A stretch of DNA of 64,000 bases from UBA2589 sp038120095 (GTDB taxonomy: Bacteria > Gemmatimonadota > Gemmatimonadetes > Longimicrobiales > Gaopeijiaceae): the NCBI GenBank assembly GCA_038120095.1, contig JAYOKZ010000002.1, positions 105,167-169,166 on the forward strand, written 5' to 3'. The notes beneath the pieces were generated by a model. That model was given only the letters and a program-made list of their open reading frames with translations. It was not told the DNA's origin and did no database searches. Shown here one piece after another: positions 36,442 to 45,684 of this stretch. The first letter of the stretch is position 1. Every line of letters starts with the position of its first letter. The position numbers and the translations under genes are program-made.

Positions 36442-36461
36442 GACGGCTGCGACCTTTCGGC

Positions 36462-37292
36462 ATGACCAAACATCACGACGCGACTGCACCTGAGGCGAGC
36501 AGACCCGCCCAGCGTATTGCCCTGACGATCGCCGGCAGCGACTCCGGCGGCGGTGCGGGGATTCAGGCTGACCTCAGGACGTTTCATCAATTCGGGGTAT
36601 TCGGCACATGCGCGATCACAGCGATTACCGCACAGAATACTACAGGTGTCACCGCGATCCACCCTGTTCCGATCCAGCATGTCCGGGCGCAGATCGACGC
36701 TGTCGCCAAGGACCTGGCCCCTTGGGCCGTGAAGACCGGCATGCTCGCTACAGCGGAACTCGCCGTAGCGGCAGCAGCTGAGCTTCGAACTCACGCTCTG
36801 CAGCCGTACGTGATGGATCCGGTGATGGTGGCGACGAGCGGTGACCGCCTTCTGGAGCCGAGAGCCGAGCAGGCCTTCCGAGATTCTCTCCTGCCACTCT
36901 CCACCCTGATCACCCCCAACCTCGAGGAAGCAGAGATCCTGACGGGATTCGATGTTCGAAGCCACGATCAGATGGCGAGGGCCGCGCGAACACTCGTGGA
37001 AGCGGGCGCCGGTGCAGCACTCGTGAAGGGGGGACATCTCGAGGGAGACCCCATCGACCTGCTCTGGGATGGGAAGCAGGAACGCATCTGGCGCCACCGG
37101 CGAATTGAAACGGTGCACACACACGGAACCGGGTGCACGCTCTCAGCAGCAATTACAGCCTCCCTCGCCCTGGGCCTCCCGCTGCCGCAGGCAGTCGATC
37201 GTGGCATCCGTTTCATCGCTCGCGCGATTGAGACGGCGCCCGGCATCGGGTCAGGCCGAGGGCCCGTCAATCATGCGGCCGAGATCGACTGA
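36462..37292 (+). CDS. thiD: Hydroxymethylpyrimidine (phosphate) kinase
   Basis: ThiD phosphorylates HMP and HMP-P in thiamine synthesis. The 276-residue product has IAGSDSGGGAGIQADLRTF, VWAVKTGML-like AVKTGMLATAEL, YVMDPVMVATSG, ITPNLEEAEIL and HTHGTGCTLSAAITASLALG (anion hole and catalytic Asp/Cys region). Its last 26 bases overlap the end of punA on the other strand. It is divergent from the RNA methyltransferase gene with little or no spacer. Confidence 0.94.
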   Translation: MTKHHDATAPEASRPAQRIALTIAGSDSGGGAGIQADLRTFHQFGVFGTCAITAITAQNTTGVTAIHPVPIQHVRAQIDAVAKDLAPWAVKTGMLATAELAVAAAAELRTHALQPYVMDPVMVATSGDRLLEPRAEQAFRDSLLPLSTLITPNLEEAEILTGFDVRSHDQMARAARTLVEAGAGAALVKGGHLEGDPIDLLWDGKQERIWRHRRIETVHTHGTGCTLSAAITASLALGLPLPQAVDRGIRFIARAIETAPGIGSGRGPVNHAAEID

Positions 37293-38100
37293 GCCTTTCC
37301 AGACGTTTCACGAGGCCGCACAACAATTCGACCGATCGATCCTCGACCCTCTCCGCCACCGCCAGAACGTCTTCATGAGAGAGCTCTTCGCCCCCAAGCC
37401 CGGTCGCCTTGTTCGTCACGAGGGAGAGAGCCACGACCCGCATCCCGGCGGCACGGGCAACGATGACCTCGGCAATCGTAGACATCCCGACCACGTCGGC
37501 ACCGAGTGATCGAAGCATTCGCACCTCCGCCGGTGTTTCGAATTGGGGTCCGAGGACTCCGGCATACGTGCCCCGAGGCAGGTCGACCCGAGCGTCGACA
37601 GCCACCTCGCGAAGCAGCTCCTGCAGGGAAACGTCGAAGGGTGCACTCATGTCCGGAAAGCGGTCCTCCCCTGTCCGGGTTGCGCCAGCGAGGGGATGCT
37701 GAAAGCTCAGGTTGAGCTGATCCTCGATGAGGACGAGATCGCCGGGACTCAGATCGGGGCGAATCGCGCCGACCGCGTTGGTGAGAACCAGTGCATCCGC
37801 ACCAAGACGGACCGCCATCCGGACCGGGCCCACGACGTCCTCGGACGAGACCTCCTCATATCCGTGGAGCCGTCCGTCGATGAGGAGGACAGGCTCACCC
37901 GCAAGGAGGCCGAACACGAACCTTCCACGGTGGCCGGGCACAGTCGTCTGCTTCATGCCCGGAACCGCGGCGAACGGCACAACCGTGATCTGGGTCACGT
38001 GCTCAGCGATCGCGCCAAACCCGGAGCCAAGCACGATCACTGCGCGGAGAGGCTGTACTGCACCCGCGAATGGGTCTTCGTTAGCGTCCGACCACGTCAA
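37267..38100 (-). CDS. punA: Purine-nucleoside phosphorylase (trimeric type)
   Basis: Cleaves inosine and guanosine with phosphate to free base and ribose 1-phosphate. The 277-residue product has LGSGFG, PGHRGRF, DGRLHGYEE, LTNAVGAIR, GVLGPQFETPAEVRMLRSLGADVVGMSTIAEVIVARAAGM and LSLVTNKA, typical of the PNP/MTAP family. The start is TTG, overlapping the nupC stop by TTGA. With NupC it forms a nucleoside uptake and salvage unit. Confidence 0.93.
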   Translation of the reverse strand: MTWSDANEDPFAGAVQPLRAVIVLGSGFGAIAEHVTQITVVPFAAVPGMKQTTVPGHRGRFVFGLLAGEPVLLIDGRLHGYEEVSSEDVVGPVRMAVRLGADALVLTNAVGAIRPDLSPGDLVLIEDQLNLSFQHPLAGATRTGEDRFPDMSAPFDVSLQELLREVAVDARVDLPRGTYAGVLGPQFETPAEVRMLRSLGADVVGMSTIAEVIVARAAGMRVVALSLVTNKATGLGGEELSHEDVLAVAERVEDRSVELLCGLVKRLERLSRSRPHD

Positions 38101-39473
38101 AGGATCATCCCGGCGACCGTGGCCGTCATGAACGCGGCGATCGAGCCCCCGATCATGGCCCGAAGTCCTAGTCGAGAGAGGTCCGCGCGGCGGCTGGGAG
38201 CGAGGCCGCCGATCCCGGCAATCTGCATCGCGATCGAACCAAAATTGGCAAACCCGGAGAGCGCGTACGTCGCAATGACTACGGAGCGGGGAGACAAGGC
38301 GTCCGAGCCCATCGAGGAGCCCTGACCGAGCGAGGCGGCAAGCTGCAGATAAGCGACAAATTCATTCAAAACGGTCTTGATGCCGAGCAGAGATCCTATG
38401 GCGGGTGCATCTACCCACGGGACACCCATGAGCCATGCAAGAGGGGCGAGCAGCCATCCGAGGAGGAGTTCGAGGGTGAGCCCGTCAAACCCCACGAGCG
38501 TGCCCAGCCACCCGACCATCCCGTTACACAGGTAGATCAGTGCAACGAATGCCAGGAGCATGGCCCCCACGTTCAACGCAAGCGTGAGTCCTTCCGAGGC
38601 ACCTCTGGCCGCCGCATCGATCACGTTGACGTCCGACTGTTCTACGTTGATCTCGAGCGAACCGGCCGTCTCGGGCTCATCGATCTCCGGCATCATCATC
38701 TTCGCTACGACCAGGGCTGCCGGCGCCGACATGACCGACGCAGCCAGCATGTGGCCCGCCACATCTGGAAAGTACGGGGTCAGCATGCCCACGTAGGCGG
38801 CCAGAACCCCACCGGCAACGGTCGCAAAGCCCCCGGTCATCAGGGCCATGAGCTCGGACTGAGTCATCTTCTCGATGAACGGACGCACCAGGAGGGGCGC
38901 TTCAGTTTGGCCAACGAAGACGTTACCCGCGGCGGCTAGGGACTCAGCACCCGATGTCCCCATCGTTCGCTGCATCACCCACGCGGCACCGCGTACCACG
39001 CGCTGCATGATCCCCAGATGGTACGCCACGGCCATGAGCGCGGAGAAGAAGATGATCGTGGGGAGCACGTTGAACGCGAAGGCGGCACCGGTTTGTGCGA
39101 ACTGGCCAGAGACCTGCGAAAATCCACCGGGTCCGACGGTCCCCACGGGCACCTCGTTCTGCACGAGATTTCCGAAAATGAACGCGGCCCCCTGCTCGGT
39201 GAAGCCAAGGAGTCCGACAATGAGCGCACTCGCGGCATCGAAGATGACGGCACCCACGTCAGTACGAAGAATGAAGAAAGCGAACGCGAACTGAAGCCCG
39301 ACACCCCAGGCGACCAGCGACCACGAGATCCGATGTCGATCGGCACTGAGTGCCCATGCTGCCCCCAGCAGCACGGCCATCCCGACGACGGATCGGGCAC
39401 GATCGAGGAGGGGGGTGTCGAGGCCCTCTGTCGCGATCAAAAGTTGGGTAAGTGTCTCCGTGGCCAATGTCAT
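38097..39473 (-). CDS. NupC-type concentrative nucleoside transporter
   Basis: Imports nucleosides with H+ or Na+. The 458-residue product has about 10-11 hydrophobic helices. Family marks are GQTEAPLLVRPFIEKMTQSEL, LMTGGFATVAGGVLAAYV, the NEFVAYLQL segment and ALSGFANFGSIAMQIAGIGGLAP. It is the first gene of the pair with punA. Nucleoside specificity cannot be told from sequence. Confidence 0.92.
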   Translation of the reverse strand: MTLATETLTQLLIATEGLDTPLLDRARSVVGMAVLLGAAWALSADRHRISWSLVAWGVGLQFAFAFFILRTDVGAVIFDAASALIVGLLGFTEQGAAFIFGNLVQNEVPVGTVGPGGFSQVSGQFAQTGAAFAFNVLPTIIFFSALMAVAYHLGIMQRVVRGAAWVMQRTMGTSGAESLAAAGNVFVGQTEAPLLVRPFIEKMTQSELMALMTGGFATVAGGVLAAYVGMLTPYFPDVAGHMLAASVMSAPAALVVAKMMMPEIDEPETAGSLEINVEQSDVNVIDAAARGASEGLTLALNVGAMLLAFVALIYLCNGMVGWLGTLVGFDGLTLELLLGWLLAPLAWLMGVPWVDAPAIGSLLGIKTVLNEFVAYLQLAASLGQGSSMGSDALSPRSVVIATYALSGFANFGSIAMQIAGIGGLAPSRRADLSRLGLRAMIGGSIAAFMTATVAGMIL

Positions 39474-39829
39474 GAATGCCTCGGGCTCGGCCTGGGCCTG
39501 ACGACTCTGCCGTGAGGCCGAACCGCACTTCGGGCCTCCAGCCCGAGTTCACGTACCCGCTCGCTCGCGGTCGGTAAGCGGACCCCCGGCACCATCACGG
39601 TCGAGTTGCAGTCATGAATGAGAGCCGCACAGGCTGCGGAGTGGAAACCTTCTATGCGCCGAAGCTACGCCGCGACCTGAAAACCGCCATAGACTGTCAT
39701 GATGGCAGTCGTGGCCCGGTGGCTCCGCCATTTCGGCGCGAAAGCCCACCCCTCGAGCGGCACGCGGATTGCACTCTCCCGCGTGCCGGGAATGCCGGAC
39801 GAAATCTCATGAACTTGGCGAGGGAACAG
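39474..39829. other. 356-base divergent intergenic region (nupC / dnaK)
   Basis: No gene with protein-like composition is seen; the dnaK frame stays open back to 39614 but its translation is not conserved-looking. It must hold the promoters of nupC and dnaK. It contains an inverted repeat at 39692-39710. No CIRCE element (TTAGCACTC-N9-GAGTGCTAA) or clear sigma-32 promoter is present. Confidence 0.6.
39692..39710. promoter_or_regulatory. Inverted repeat upstream of dnaK
   Basis: GACTGTCA and TGGCAGTC form an 8-base-pair stem (one T·G pair) around TGA, 120 bases before the dnaK start. It could be an operator for an unknown repressor or a transcribed leader hairpin. It does not match HrcA or HspR sites. 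Confidence 0.3.
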
Positions 39830-41776
39830 ATGGGCAAAGTTATCGGGATCGATCTCGGGACGACCAACTCGGTCGTCGCGGTCATGGAAGGCGGTGAGCC
39901 AGTCGTGATCCCCAACTCGGAGGGTGGTCGCACGACTCCGTCGGTCGTGGCGTTCACCAAGGACGCAGAGCGACTCGTCGGCCAGGTGGCTCGCCGTCAG
40001 GCCATCACGAATCCTGAGAATACCGTATTCTCGATCAAGCGGTTCATGGGTCGACGGCATGATGAGGTGGGCTCTGAAGAAACGCTTGTCCCCTACGATG
40101 TCGGTCAGGGAGCGGGCGGCCGTGTGACGGTGAAACTACCGAACGCCGACAAGTCGTTCTCGCCTCCGGAAATCAGCGCAATGATTCTGCAGAAGATGCG
40201 CCAGACCGCCGAGGACTATCTCGGCACGACGGTGGATCAGGCGGTGATCACCGTTCCCGCCTACTTCAATGACGCTCAGCGTCAGGCGACCAAAGATGCA
40301 GGAAAGATCGCCGGCCTCGAGGTCCTGAGAATCATCAACGAGCCGACGGCGGCAGCCCTCGCCTACGGGCTCGAGAAGAAAAGCGAGGAAAAGATCGCGG
40401 TTTTCGACCTCGGGGGCGGTACATACGACATCTCGATCCTCGAACTCGGGGACGGGGTGTTCGAGGTGAAGTCCACGAATGGCGACACGCACCTCGGGGG
40501 TGACGACTACGACCAGCGTGTCATCAACTGGCTCGTCGAAGAATTCCGGAAAGATCAGGGAATCGACCTTTCGAAAGACTCCATGGCGCTTCAGCGCCTC
40601 AAGGAGGCCGCCGAGAAGGCAAAAATGGAGCTCTCGACCACGATGAGCTCGGACATCAACCTCCCGTTCATCACAGCAACGCAAGAGGGGCCCAAGCATC
40701 TGAACTACAATCTCTCTCGGGCCAAGTTCGAGCAGCTTGTCGACGAACTGAATCAGCGCACCATCCCGCCGATGGAAAAAGCTCTCTCCGATGCCGGGCT
40801 TTCCAAGGCCGACATCGACGAGGTGATTCTGGTCGGGGGGTCGACCCGAATGCCGAAGATTCAGGAGATTGTGAAGGACTTCTTCGGCAAGGAGCCTCAC
40901 CGTGGTGTGAACCCGGACGAGGTCGTGGCGGTTGGAGCCGCCATCCAGGGAGGGGTGCTCGCAGGGGACGTAACGGATGTCCTCCTGCTGGACGTCACAC
41001 CGCTTTCTCTCGGCATCGAGACCCTCGGTGGGGTCATGACTCCGCTCATTGACCGCAACACGACCATTCCCACGAAGAAGGCTGAGACCTTCTCCACAGC
41101 TGAAGACAATCAGACCACGGTCGAGATCCATGTGCTGCAGGGTGAGCGCAAGATGGCACTGGATAACAAGACCATCGGGAAGTTTCAGCTTACGGGGATT
41201 CCGCCTGCACCGAGGGGGATGCCGCAAGTGGAAGTGACCTTCGACATCGATGCGAACGGAATCCTGCACGTGTCGGCCCTGGACAAAGCGACCGGCAAGG
41301 AGCAGAAGATCCGCATCGAAGCATCAAGCGGCCTTTCCGATGCCGAAATCGACAAGATGGTCAAGGACGCCGAGGAACATGCATCTGAGGACGAAGAGCG
41401 CCGCCAGAAGGTCGAATCCCGTAACCAGCTCGATTCTCTCATCTACCAGGTCGAGAAAGACAGCGGCGAGTGGGGAGACAAGGTGTCCGAGGACTCGGCA
41501 GCCCGACTGACTCAAGCCACGGAAGCCGCCAAGGAATCTCTGAAGGGAGACGACCTGAACGCCATCAACTCCGCTCGGGACGAACTCATGCAGGCGTTCA
41601 GCGCAGCTGGGCAGGAGATGTATCAGGCTCAAGCCGCCGAGGCCGAAGCCGCCGGGGCGTCCGACGAGAGCTTCGATGGTCAGGAGACCGATGCCTCCGA
41701 CGAATCAGAGTCGCCCTCGGCCGGGGACGAAGACGTGATCGAGGCGGACTACGAGATCGTCGACGAAGAGAAGTGA
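39830..41776 (+). CDS. dnaK: Chaperone DnaK (Hsp70)
   Basis: ATP-driven chaperone of nascent and stress-damaged proteins. The 648-residue product starts GKVIGIDLGTTNSVVAVMEGG; other marks are TVPAYFNDAQRQATKDAGKIAGL, FDLGGGTYDISILEL, VGGSTRMPKIQE and the interdomain linker DVLLLDVTPLSLGIETLGG. The acidic tail ends EADYEIVDEEK. The ATG at 39830 follows a GCGAGGGA ribosome-binding site. grpE and dnaJ are not adjacent. A strong hairpin follows the stop. Confidence 0.98.
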   Translation: MGKVIGIDLGTTNSVVAVMEGGEPVVIPNSEGGRTTPSVVAFTKDAERLVGQVARRQAITNPENTVFSIKRFMGRRHDEVGSEETLVPYDVGQGAGGRVTVKLPNADKSFSPPEISAMILQKMRQTAEDYLGTTVDQAVITVPAYFNDAQRQATKDAGKIAGLEVLRIINEPTAAALAYGLEKKSEEKIAVFDLGGGTYDISILELGDGVFEVKSTNGDTHLGGDDYDQRVINWLVEEFRKDQGIDLSKDSMALQRLKEAAEKAKMELSTTMSSDINLPFITATQEGPKHLNYNLSRAKFEQLVDELNQRTIPPMEKALSDAGLSKADIDEVILVGGSTRMPKIQEIVKDFFGKEPHRGVNPDEVVAVGAAIQGGVLAGDVTDVLLLDVTPLSLGIETLGGVMTPLIDRNTTIPTKKAETFSTAEDNQTTVEIHVLQGERKMALDNKTIGKFQLTGIPPAPRGMPQVEVTFDIDANGILHVSALDKATGKEQKIRIEASSGLSDAEIDKMVKDAEEHASEDEERRQKVESRNQLDSLIYQVEKDSGEWGDKVSEDSAARLTQATEAAKESLKGDDLNAINSARDELMQAFSAAGQEMYQAQAAEAEAAGASDESFDGQETDASDESESPSAGDEDVIEADYEIVDEEK

Positions 41777-41785
41777 CTCGGATTT

Positions 41786-41818
41786 CGGGGGGCGTCCGGG
41801 CAACCCGGTCGCCCCCCG
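41786..41818 (+). terminator. Mismatch-interrupted hairpin after dnaK
   Basis: CGGGGGGCG pairs with CGCCCCCCG (9 base pairs), then a single T·T mismatch, then CCGGG pairs with CCCGG around a CAA loop. It starts 10 bases past the dnaK stop. No T-tract follows, so it may be a Rho-assisted end or 3' stabiliser. Confidence 0.65.
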
Positions 41819-41948
41819 ACTGAATCTCAGGTGGTTGGGAGTTACTTGCCGACACGTGCGGTGTGGTCGGGCCGCCACCGGGAAGTCCGATCATTCCACG
41901 AGACACCTACGTGCTACGAAGGGCTCATCGATGCGAGGAGAAACGAGG

Positions 41949-43512
41949 ATGTACGATCCATTGAAGGCGAAGAGTCGTCTCATCGCGCTCACGGCAGCTG
42001 TTTTCACGGGAGGGGTCGCTCTGGCGAGTGGCCTCGGCTGGACCAGCACCTCCCACGGTATGCCGCCCATCGTGGAAGGGGTGCAGGTATCCCCTGCCGC
42101 GGTGCAGCCGGCTCTCGACCTGAGTGATGCGTTCACGAATCTCGCAGATGCCGTGACCCCCGCTGTCGTCCGCATCGAGACGCGCCGGACGGTCCAGGGT
42201 CAAAGTCGTCAGGTCCCGGAGCAGTTCCGCCGTTTTTTCGAGGAGCAACAGGAGGACGAGCAGCCTCGCAGCGCCATAGCAGGGGGAAGCGGCTTCATCG
42301 TCTCTCCCGAGGGATACATCCTGACGAACAACCACGTCGTGGAAGGAGCGAACGACGTCCGCGTGTACTTCCCGGACCGTCGCTACTTTCCGGCGCGCGT
42401 GGTGGGGGCAGATCCTTTCACTGATGTCGCCGTGATCAAGGTCGACATCGACGAGCAACTGCCTACGATGTCGTTCGGAGATTCCGACCAGATCAGTGTA
42501 GGCGAGTGGATTCTCGCGATTGGCAATCCAGGTTTCGGAGCTTCCACCCAGCTCGACTTTACGGTCACCGCCGGAATCATCAGCGCCCGTGGACGTGGTC
42601 TGCGCCTCCTGCAGAACGACATCTTTCGGGATCCTCGTTTCGCCGATGATCCCAGCGTGTCCGGATATGCCATTGAGGACTTCATCCAGACGGATGCCGT
42701 GATCAACCCCGGTAACTCCGGGGGCCCCATGGTCAACCTTCAGGGGCAGGTCGTCGGCATCAATTCTGCGATCGCATCGACAACAGGTGTGTACCAGGGT
42801 TACGGATTCGCCATCCCCATCAACCTGGCACGCCGGATCATGGAAGATCTGGTCGAATATGGGTACGTCAAACGCCCGAGGATCGGGGTTCAGATCACTG
42901 ACGTGGCGGCGGAAGACGCCGAGGCGTACGGACTGCCGTCCGTCTCGGGTATCCNNNNNNNNNNTCCTTGTGCAGTCCGTTGACGAGGCCGGTCCCTCCG
43001 CCCGGGCTCTGCAGCGTGAAGATGTCATCCGTGCCCTCGACGGCCAGCCCGTCGGATACGTCTCCGAACTCCAGGCGGAAATCGCCGAGCGGCGACCCGG
43101 GGATCGGGTTGCGCTGACGATCTTCCGGAACGGCCGCGAGATGGAAGTCGACGTCCGTCTCGGTGAGGCTCCGATCAACAACTTCTCTTCGGTCGACGTG
43201 GAACGGCCCGTCCTCGCCGAGGAACGCCTCGGGATCCAGGTCCAGGTACTGGACTCGGAACTCGCACGAGAGGCAGGCTTCGAAGATGCGAGTGGCGTGC
43301 TCCTGACGGAGGTCGCTCGTGGCAGCGCCGCGGAGCGCAGGAACATCGGTGGGTTCGTGGGTCAGAAGTTGTTTCAGGTGAACGACACTCGCATCGAGTC
43401 CCCGCAGGACCTGCGCCTGGCGCTCGACGCCGTCGAGCCCGGCCAGATCGTCTCGCTGTATTTCAGAGACCGGGTTGGGTCGGAACGGGTCGTAAACGTC
43501 CGCATGCCGTAG
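41949..43512 (+). CDS. HtrA/DegP-family periplasmic serine protease, interrupted by an N gap
   Basis: Envelope quality-control protease. The N-terminal signal/anchor is LIALTAAVFTGGVALASGLGW. The trypsin-like domain has the triad His in TNNHVVEGAND, Asp in DPFTDVAVIKV and Ser in NPGNSGGPMV. Two PDZ domains follow, the first broken by ten Ns at 42955-42964. Frames differ on the two sides, but removing the Ns and one copy of the flanking TCC gives continuous SGILVQSVDEAG, a normal PDZ strand. The ATG at 41949 has AACGAGG upstream. Mature length is about 516 residues. Confidence 0.93.
42955..42964. other. Scaffold gap (10 N) inside htrA
   Basis: Ten unknown bases. The sequence ends in TCC before the gap and begins with TCC after it; collapsing both restores the htrA frame, so the gap is probably zero-length. 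Confidence 0.95.
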
Positions 43513-43524
43513 GCCGCACAGCTC

Positions 43525-43558
43525 CGAGACCCCGTCGCCGTATGGCGTCGGGGTCTCG
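43525..43558 (+). terminator. Mismatch-interrupted hairpin after htrA
   Basis: CGAGACCCCG pairs with CGGGGTCTCG (10 base pairs), then a T·T mismatch, then CGCC pairs with GGCG around a GTAT tetraloop. It lies 12 bases after the htrA stop. There is no T-tract. Confidence 0.65.
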
Positions 43559-43635
43559 CCCGAGCAGGGCCCGGACTTGGAATGCCGGCCGGGTCCCGTT
43601 CTTCATCCTCCCGCCCGGGTTTATCTTTCGGCTGC

Positions 43636-43718
43636 GCGAAAGTGGCGGAATTGGTAGACGCGCGGGATTTAGGATCCCGTGGCTTCGTGCCGTGGGGGTT
43701 CGAGTCCCCCCTTTCGCA
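43636..43718 (+). tRNA. tRNA-Leu (UAG anticodon)
   Basis: Cloverleaf of 83 bases. The acceptor stem pairs GCGAAAG with CTTTCGC, with A as discriminator. The anticodon stem CGGGA/TCCCG closes the loop TTTAGGA, giving UAG (Leu, CUA codon). A long variable arm (TGGCTTCGTGCCG region) and the T-loop TTCGAGT confirm a class II tRNA. The 3' CCA is not encoded. It lies between htrA and tig. Confidence 0.96.
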
Positions 43719-43756
43719 CTTCGCAGCCCTCCTCAGCATTCCGATTCCATGACGAC

Positions 43757-45034
43757 ATGAGTATCGACGTATCCGAACTCCAGATCTCCATCGACGAACA
43801 GGCGTCATGGCGTCGCGTCATGAGCGTGGTGATTCCCGCGTCACTCGTTCAGGCCGAAGAGCAGAATGCCGCCCGGCAGCTGGCGTCTCGAGCACGCCTG
43901 AAAGGCTTCCGGAAAGGCCGGGTCCCGACGAAAGTCATCGAGAACCGCTTCGGTGGTGCCCTTCGTCAGGAAGCCCTCGACAAGCTTATCGGATCCGCTT
44001 ACCGGGAAGCCCTGGCGGAAAAGGAGCTGCGTCCGATCAGCGAGGGAGAGATCGAGGATGTCCAGTACGCACCCCGGGAAGATCTTTCTTTTGCCATCTC
44101 CTTCGACGTCGAGCCCGTCCTCGAGGTCACTCGGATGAGTGGCTTCGTCGTCGAGCGTCCTGCTGTTTCGATCAGCGAGGATCAGGTCGAGGAAGTTCTG
44201 GGGCGCATTCAGGAGCAGAACGGCGTTTGGCAGCCTCTGGAGGCTGGCAAGCCGGTGGCGAAGGATCTCGTTTCTGTGACGATTACCCGACTCGACGAGG
44301 AAGCAGAAGCCGCCCCGGTGGGGCGTGAGTACGAGCTGGTGATCGGATCAGGTGACGCGATCCCCGACATCGAGGCATCCATTCTTACGCTTGAGGTCGG
44401 TGAGACGGGTGAGTTCGACATCACCTTCCCGGACGATTTCCCGGATGAATCCCGTCGGGGTGACGCAGAGCGTGTTCGCATCGAGCTCACGGCCCGCCGC
44501 CAGATGGATCTTCCAAACCTCGATGATGATCTGGCCCAGCAGGTCGGAGACTTCGAAACCCTCGATGAGCTGACGGCAAAAGTTCGCGAGGATATGGAAC
44601 GGGAAGCTACACAGCAGGCAGACTCCGTCGCCCGGTCACGGCTTCTGGACCTCATCCTGGAGGCCAACCCATTCGATGTTCCAGCATCAATGGTGCGCCG
44701 GTATTCGGACGGAATCATGGGTGATATTTCCAAGATCTCCGAGGAGCGGTTGGCCGAATTCCGAGACCAGATCCGGCCCGAGGCCGAACGGGCCGTCAAG
44801 CGCATTCTTCTGATTGAGCACATTGCAAGCACCGAGTCTCTTCAGGCATCCGAGGACGACATTGATGCGCGCATTGAGGAAATTGCCGAAGCAAACAACA
44901 CGGACCCCGCTAAGGTGTATGCGGATCTTCAGAAGGCGGGTCGGATCGACTCACTGGAGCGAGAGTTGACCGAGAACGCCGTCTTTGCCTTCCTCTTCGA
45001 ACAATCCGAAATCACAGAGGTGCCGAGCAGCTAA
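43757..45034 (+). CDS. tig: Trigger factor
   Basis: Ribosome-associated chaperone and peptidyl-prolyl isomerase. The 425-residue product has the ribosome-binding segment LKGFRKGRVPTKVIENRFG, a FKBP-like middle domain (ELVIGSGDAIPDIEASILTLEVGE, FPDDFPDE) and a helical C-terminus. The start MSIDVSELQ follows the tRNA by 38 bases; the open frame runs back into the tRNA and is ignored. The stop overlaps the clpP start by one base (TAATG). Confidence 0.96.
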   Translation: MSIDVSELQISIDEQASWRRVMSVVIPASLVQAEEQNAARQLASRARLKGFRKGRVPTKVIENRFGGALRQEALDKLIGSAYREALAEKELRPISEGEIEDVQYAPREDLSFAISFDVEPVLEVTRMSGFVVERPAVSISEDQVEEVLGRIQEQNGVWQPLEAGKPVAKDLVSVTITRLDEEAEAAPVGREYELVIGSGDAIPDIEASILTLEVGETGEFDITFPDDFPDESRRGDAERVRIELTARRQMDLPNLDDDLAQQVGDFETLDELTAKVREDMEREATQQADSVARSRLLDLILEANPFDVPASMVRRYSDGIMGDISKISEERLAEFRDQIRPEAERAVKRILLIEHIASTESLQASEDDIDARIEEIAEANNTDPAKVYADLQKAGRIDSLERELTENAVFAFLFEQSEITEVPSS

Positions 45035-45663
45035 TGGCCATCTATCCCCCCTACGTCATCGAACGCACGAGTCGTGGCGAGCGCAGCTACGACATCTTCA
45101 GTCGTCTCCTCATGGACCGGATCGTCTTTCTTGGTACCGGAATCGACGACAATGTCGCCAACATCATTCTGGCGCAGCTCCTCTTCCTTGATGCCGAGGA
45201 CCCGGATAGAGACATCTACATGTACATCAACTCGCCGGGTGGGAGTGTGTACGCGGGCCTCGCGATCTACGACACGATGCAGCATCTGAGGGCGCCGGTG
45301 TCCACGTTCTGTGTTGGGATGGCAGCATCGATGGCGGCCGTGCTTCTCGCTGCAGGTGAGCCGGGCAAACGTAATGCTCTCCCGAATTCGAGGATCATGA
45401 TCCATCAGCCGTCCGGTGGATCCCAGGGCACGGCCGCCGACATCGAGATCGCCGCGCAAGAAATTCTCCACATTCGGGAAAAACTGAACGGTATTGTGGC
45501 GAAGCACACGGGGCAGTCGATCGAGCGCATCGCCGACGACGTGGATCGCGATCGATTCATGAGCCCCGAAGCAGCGGTCGAGTACGGGCTGATCGATCGG
45601 GTGCTGGAAGGCCCTGTTCAGCAGGTCACGGGAAAACCCGCCGACTCGGATTCAGCCGAGTAA
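45034..45663 (+). CDS. clpP: ATP-dependent Clp protease proteolytic subunit
   Basis: Forms the tetradecameric serine-protease chamber of ClpXP. The 209-residue product starts with a short propeptide region (YPPYVIERTSRGERSYDIFSRLL). The catalytic Ser is in CVGMAASMAAVLL, the His in MIHQPSGG, and the Asp follows in DVDRDRFMSPEAAVEYGLID. It lies between tig and clpX in the common tig-clpP-clpX order. Confidence 0.97.
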   Translation: MAIYPPYVIERTSRGERSYDIFSRLLMDRIVFLGTGIDDNVANIILAQLLFLDAEDPDRDIYMYINSPGGSVYAGLAIYDTMQHLRAPVSTFCVGMAASMAAVLLAAGEPGKRNALPNSRIMIHQPSGGSQGTAADIEIAAQEILHIREKLNGIVAKHTGQSIERIADDVDRDRFMSPEAAVEYGLIDRVLEGPVQQVTGKPADSDSAE

Positions 45664-45684
45664 GGGGTAGCTCAGGAGTCGACT

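Noticed and set aside
39474..39829. CIRCE or HAIR heat-shock operator before dnaK
   Set aside because: Neither consensus is present; only an unrelated palindrome was found.
40136..41269. A 377-codon frame antisense to dnaK
   Set aside because: Antisense to a highly conserved gene; His/Arg-rich, with no motifs.
43636..43718. tRNA-Leu as a phage or island attachment site
   Set aside because: No integrase or direct repeat of the tRNA 3' end lies nearby; flanking genes are core chaperone and protease genes.
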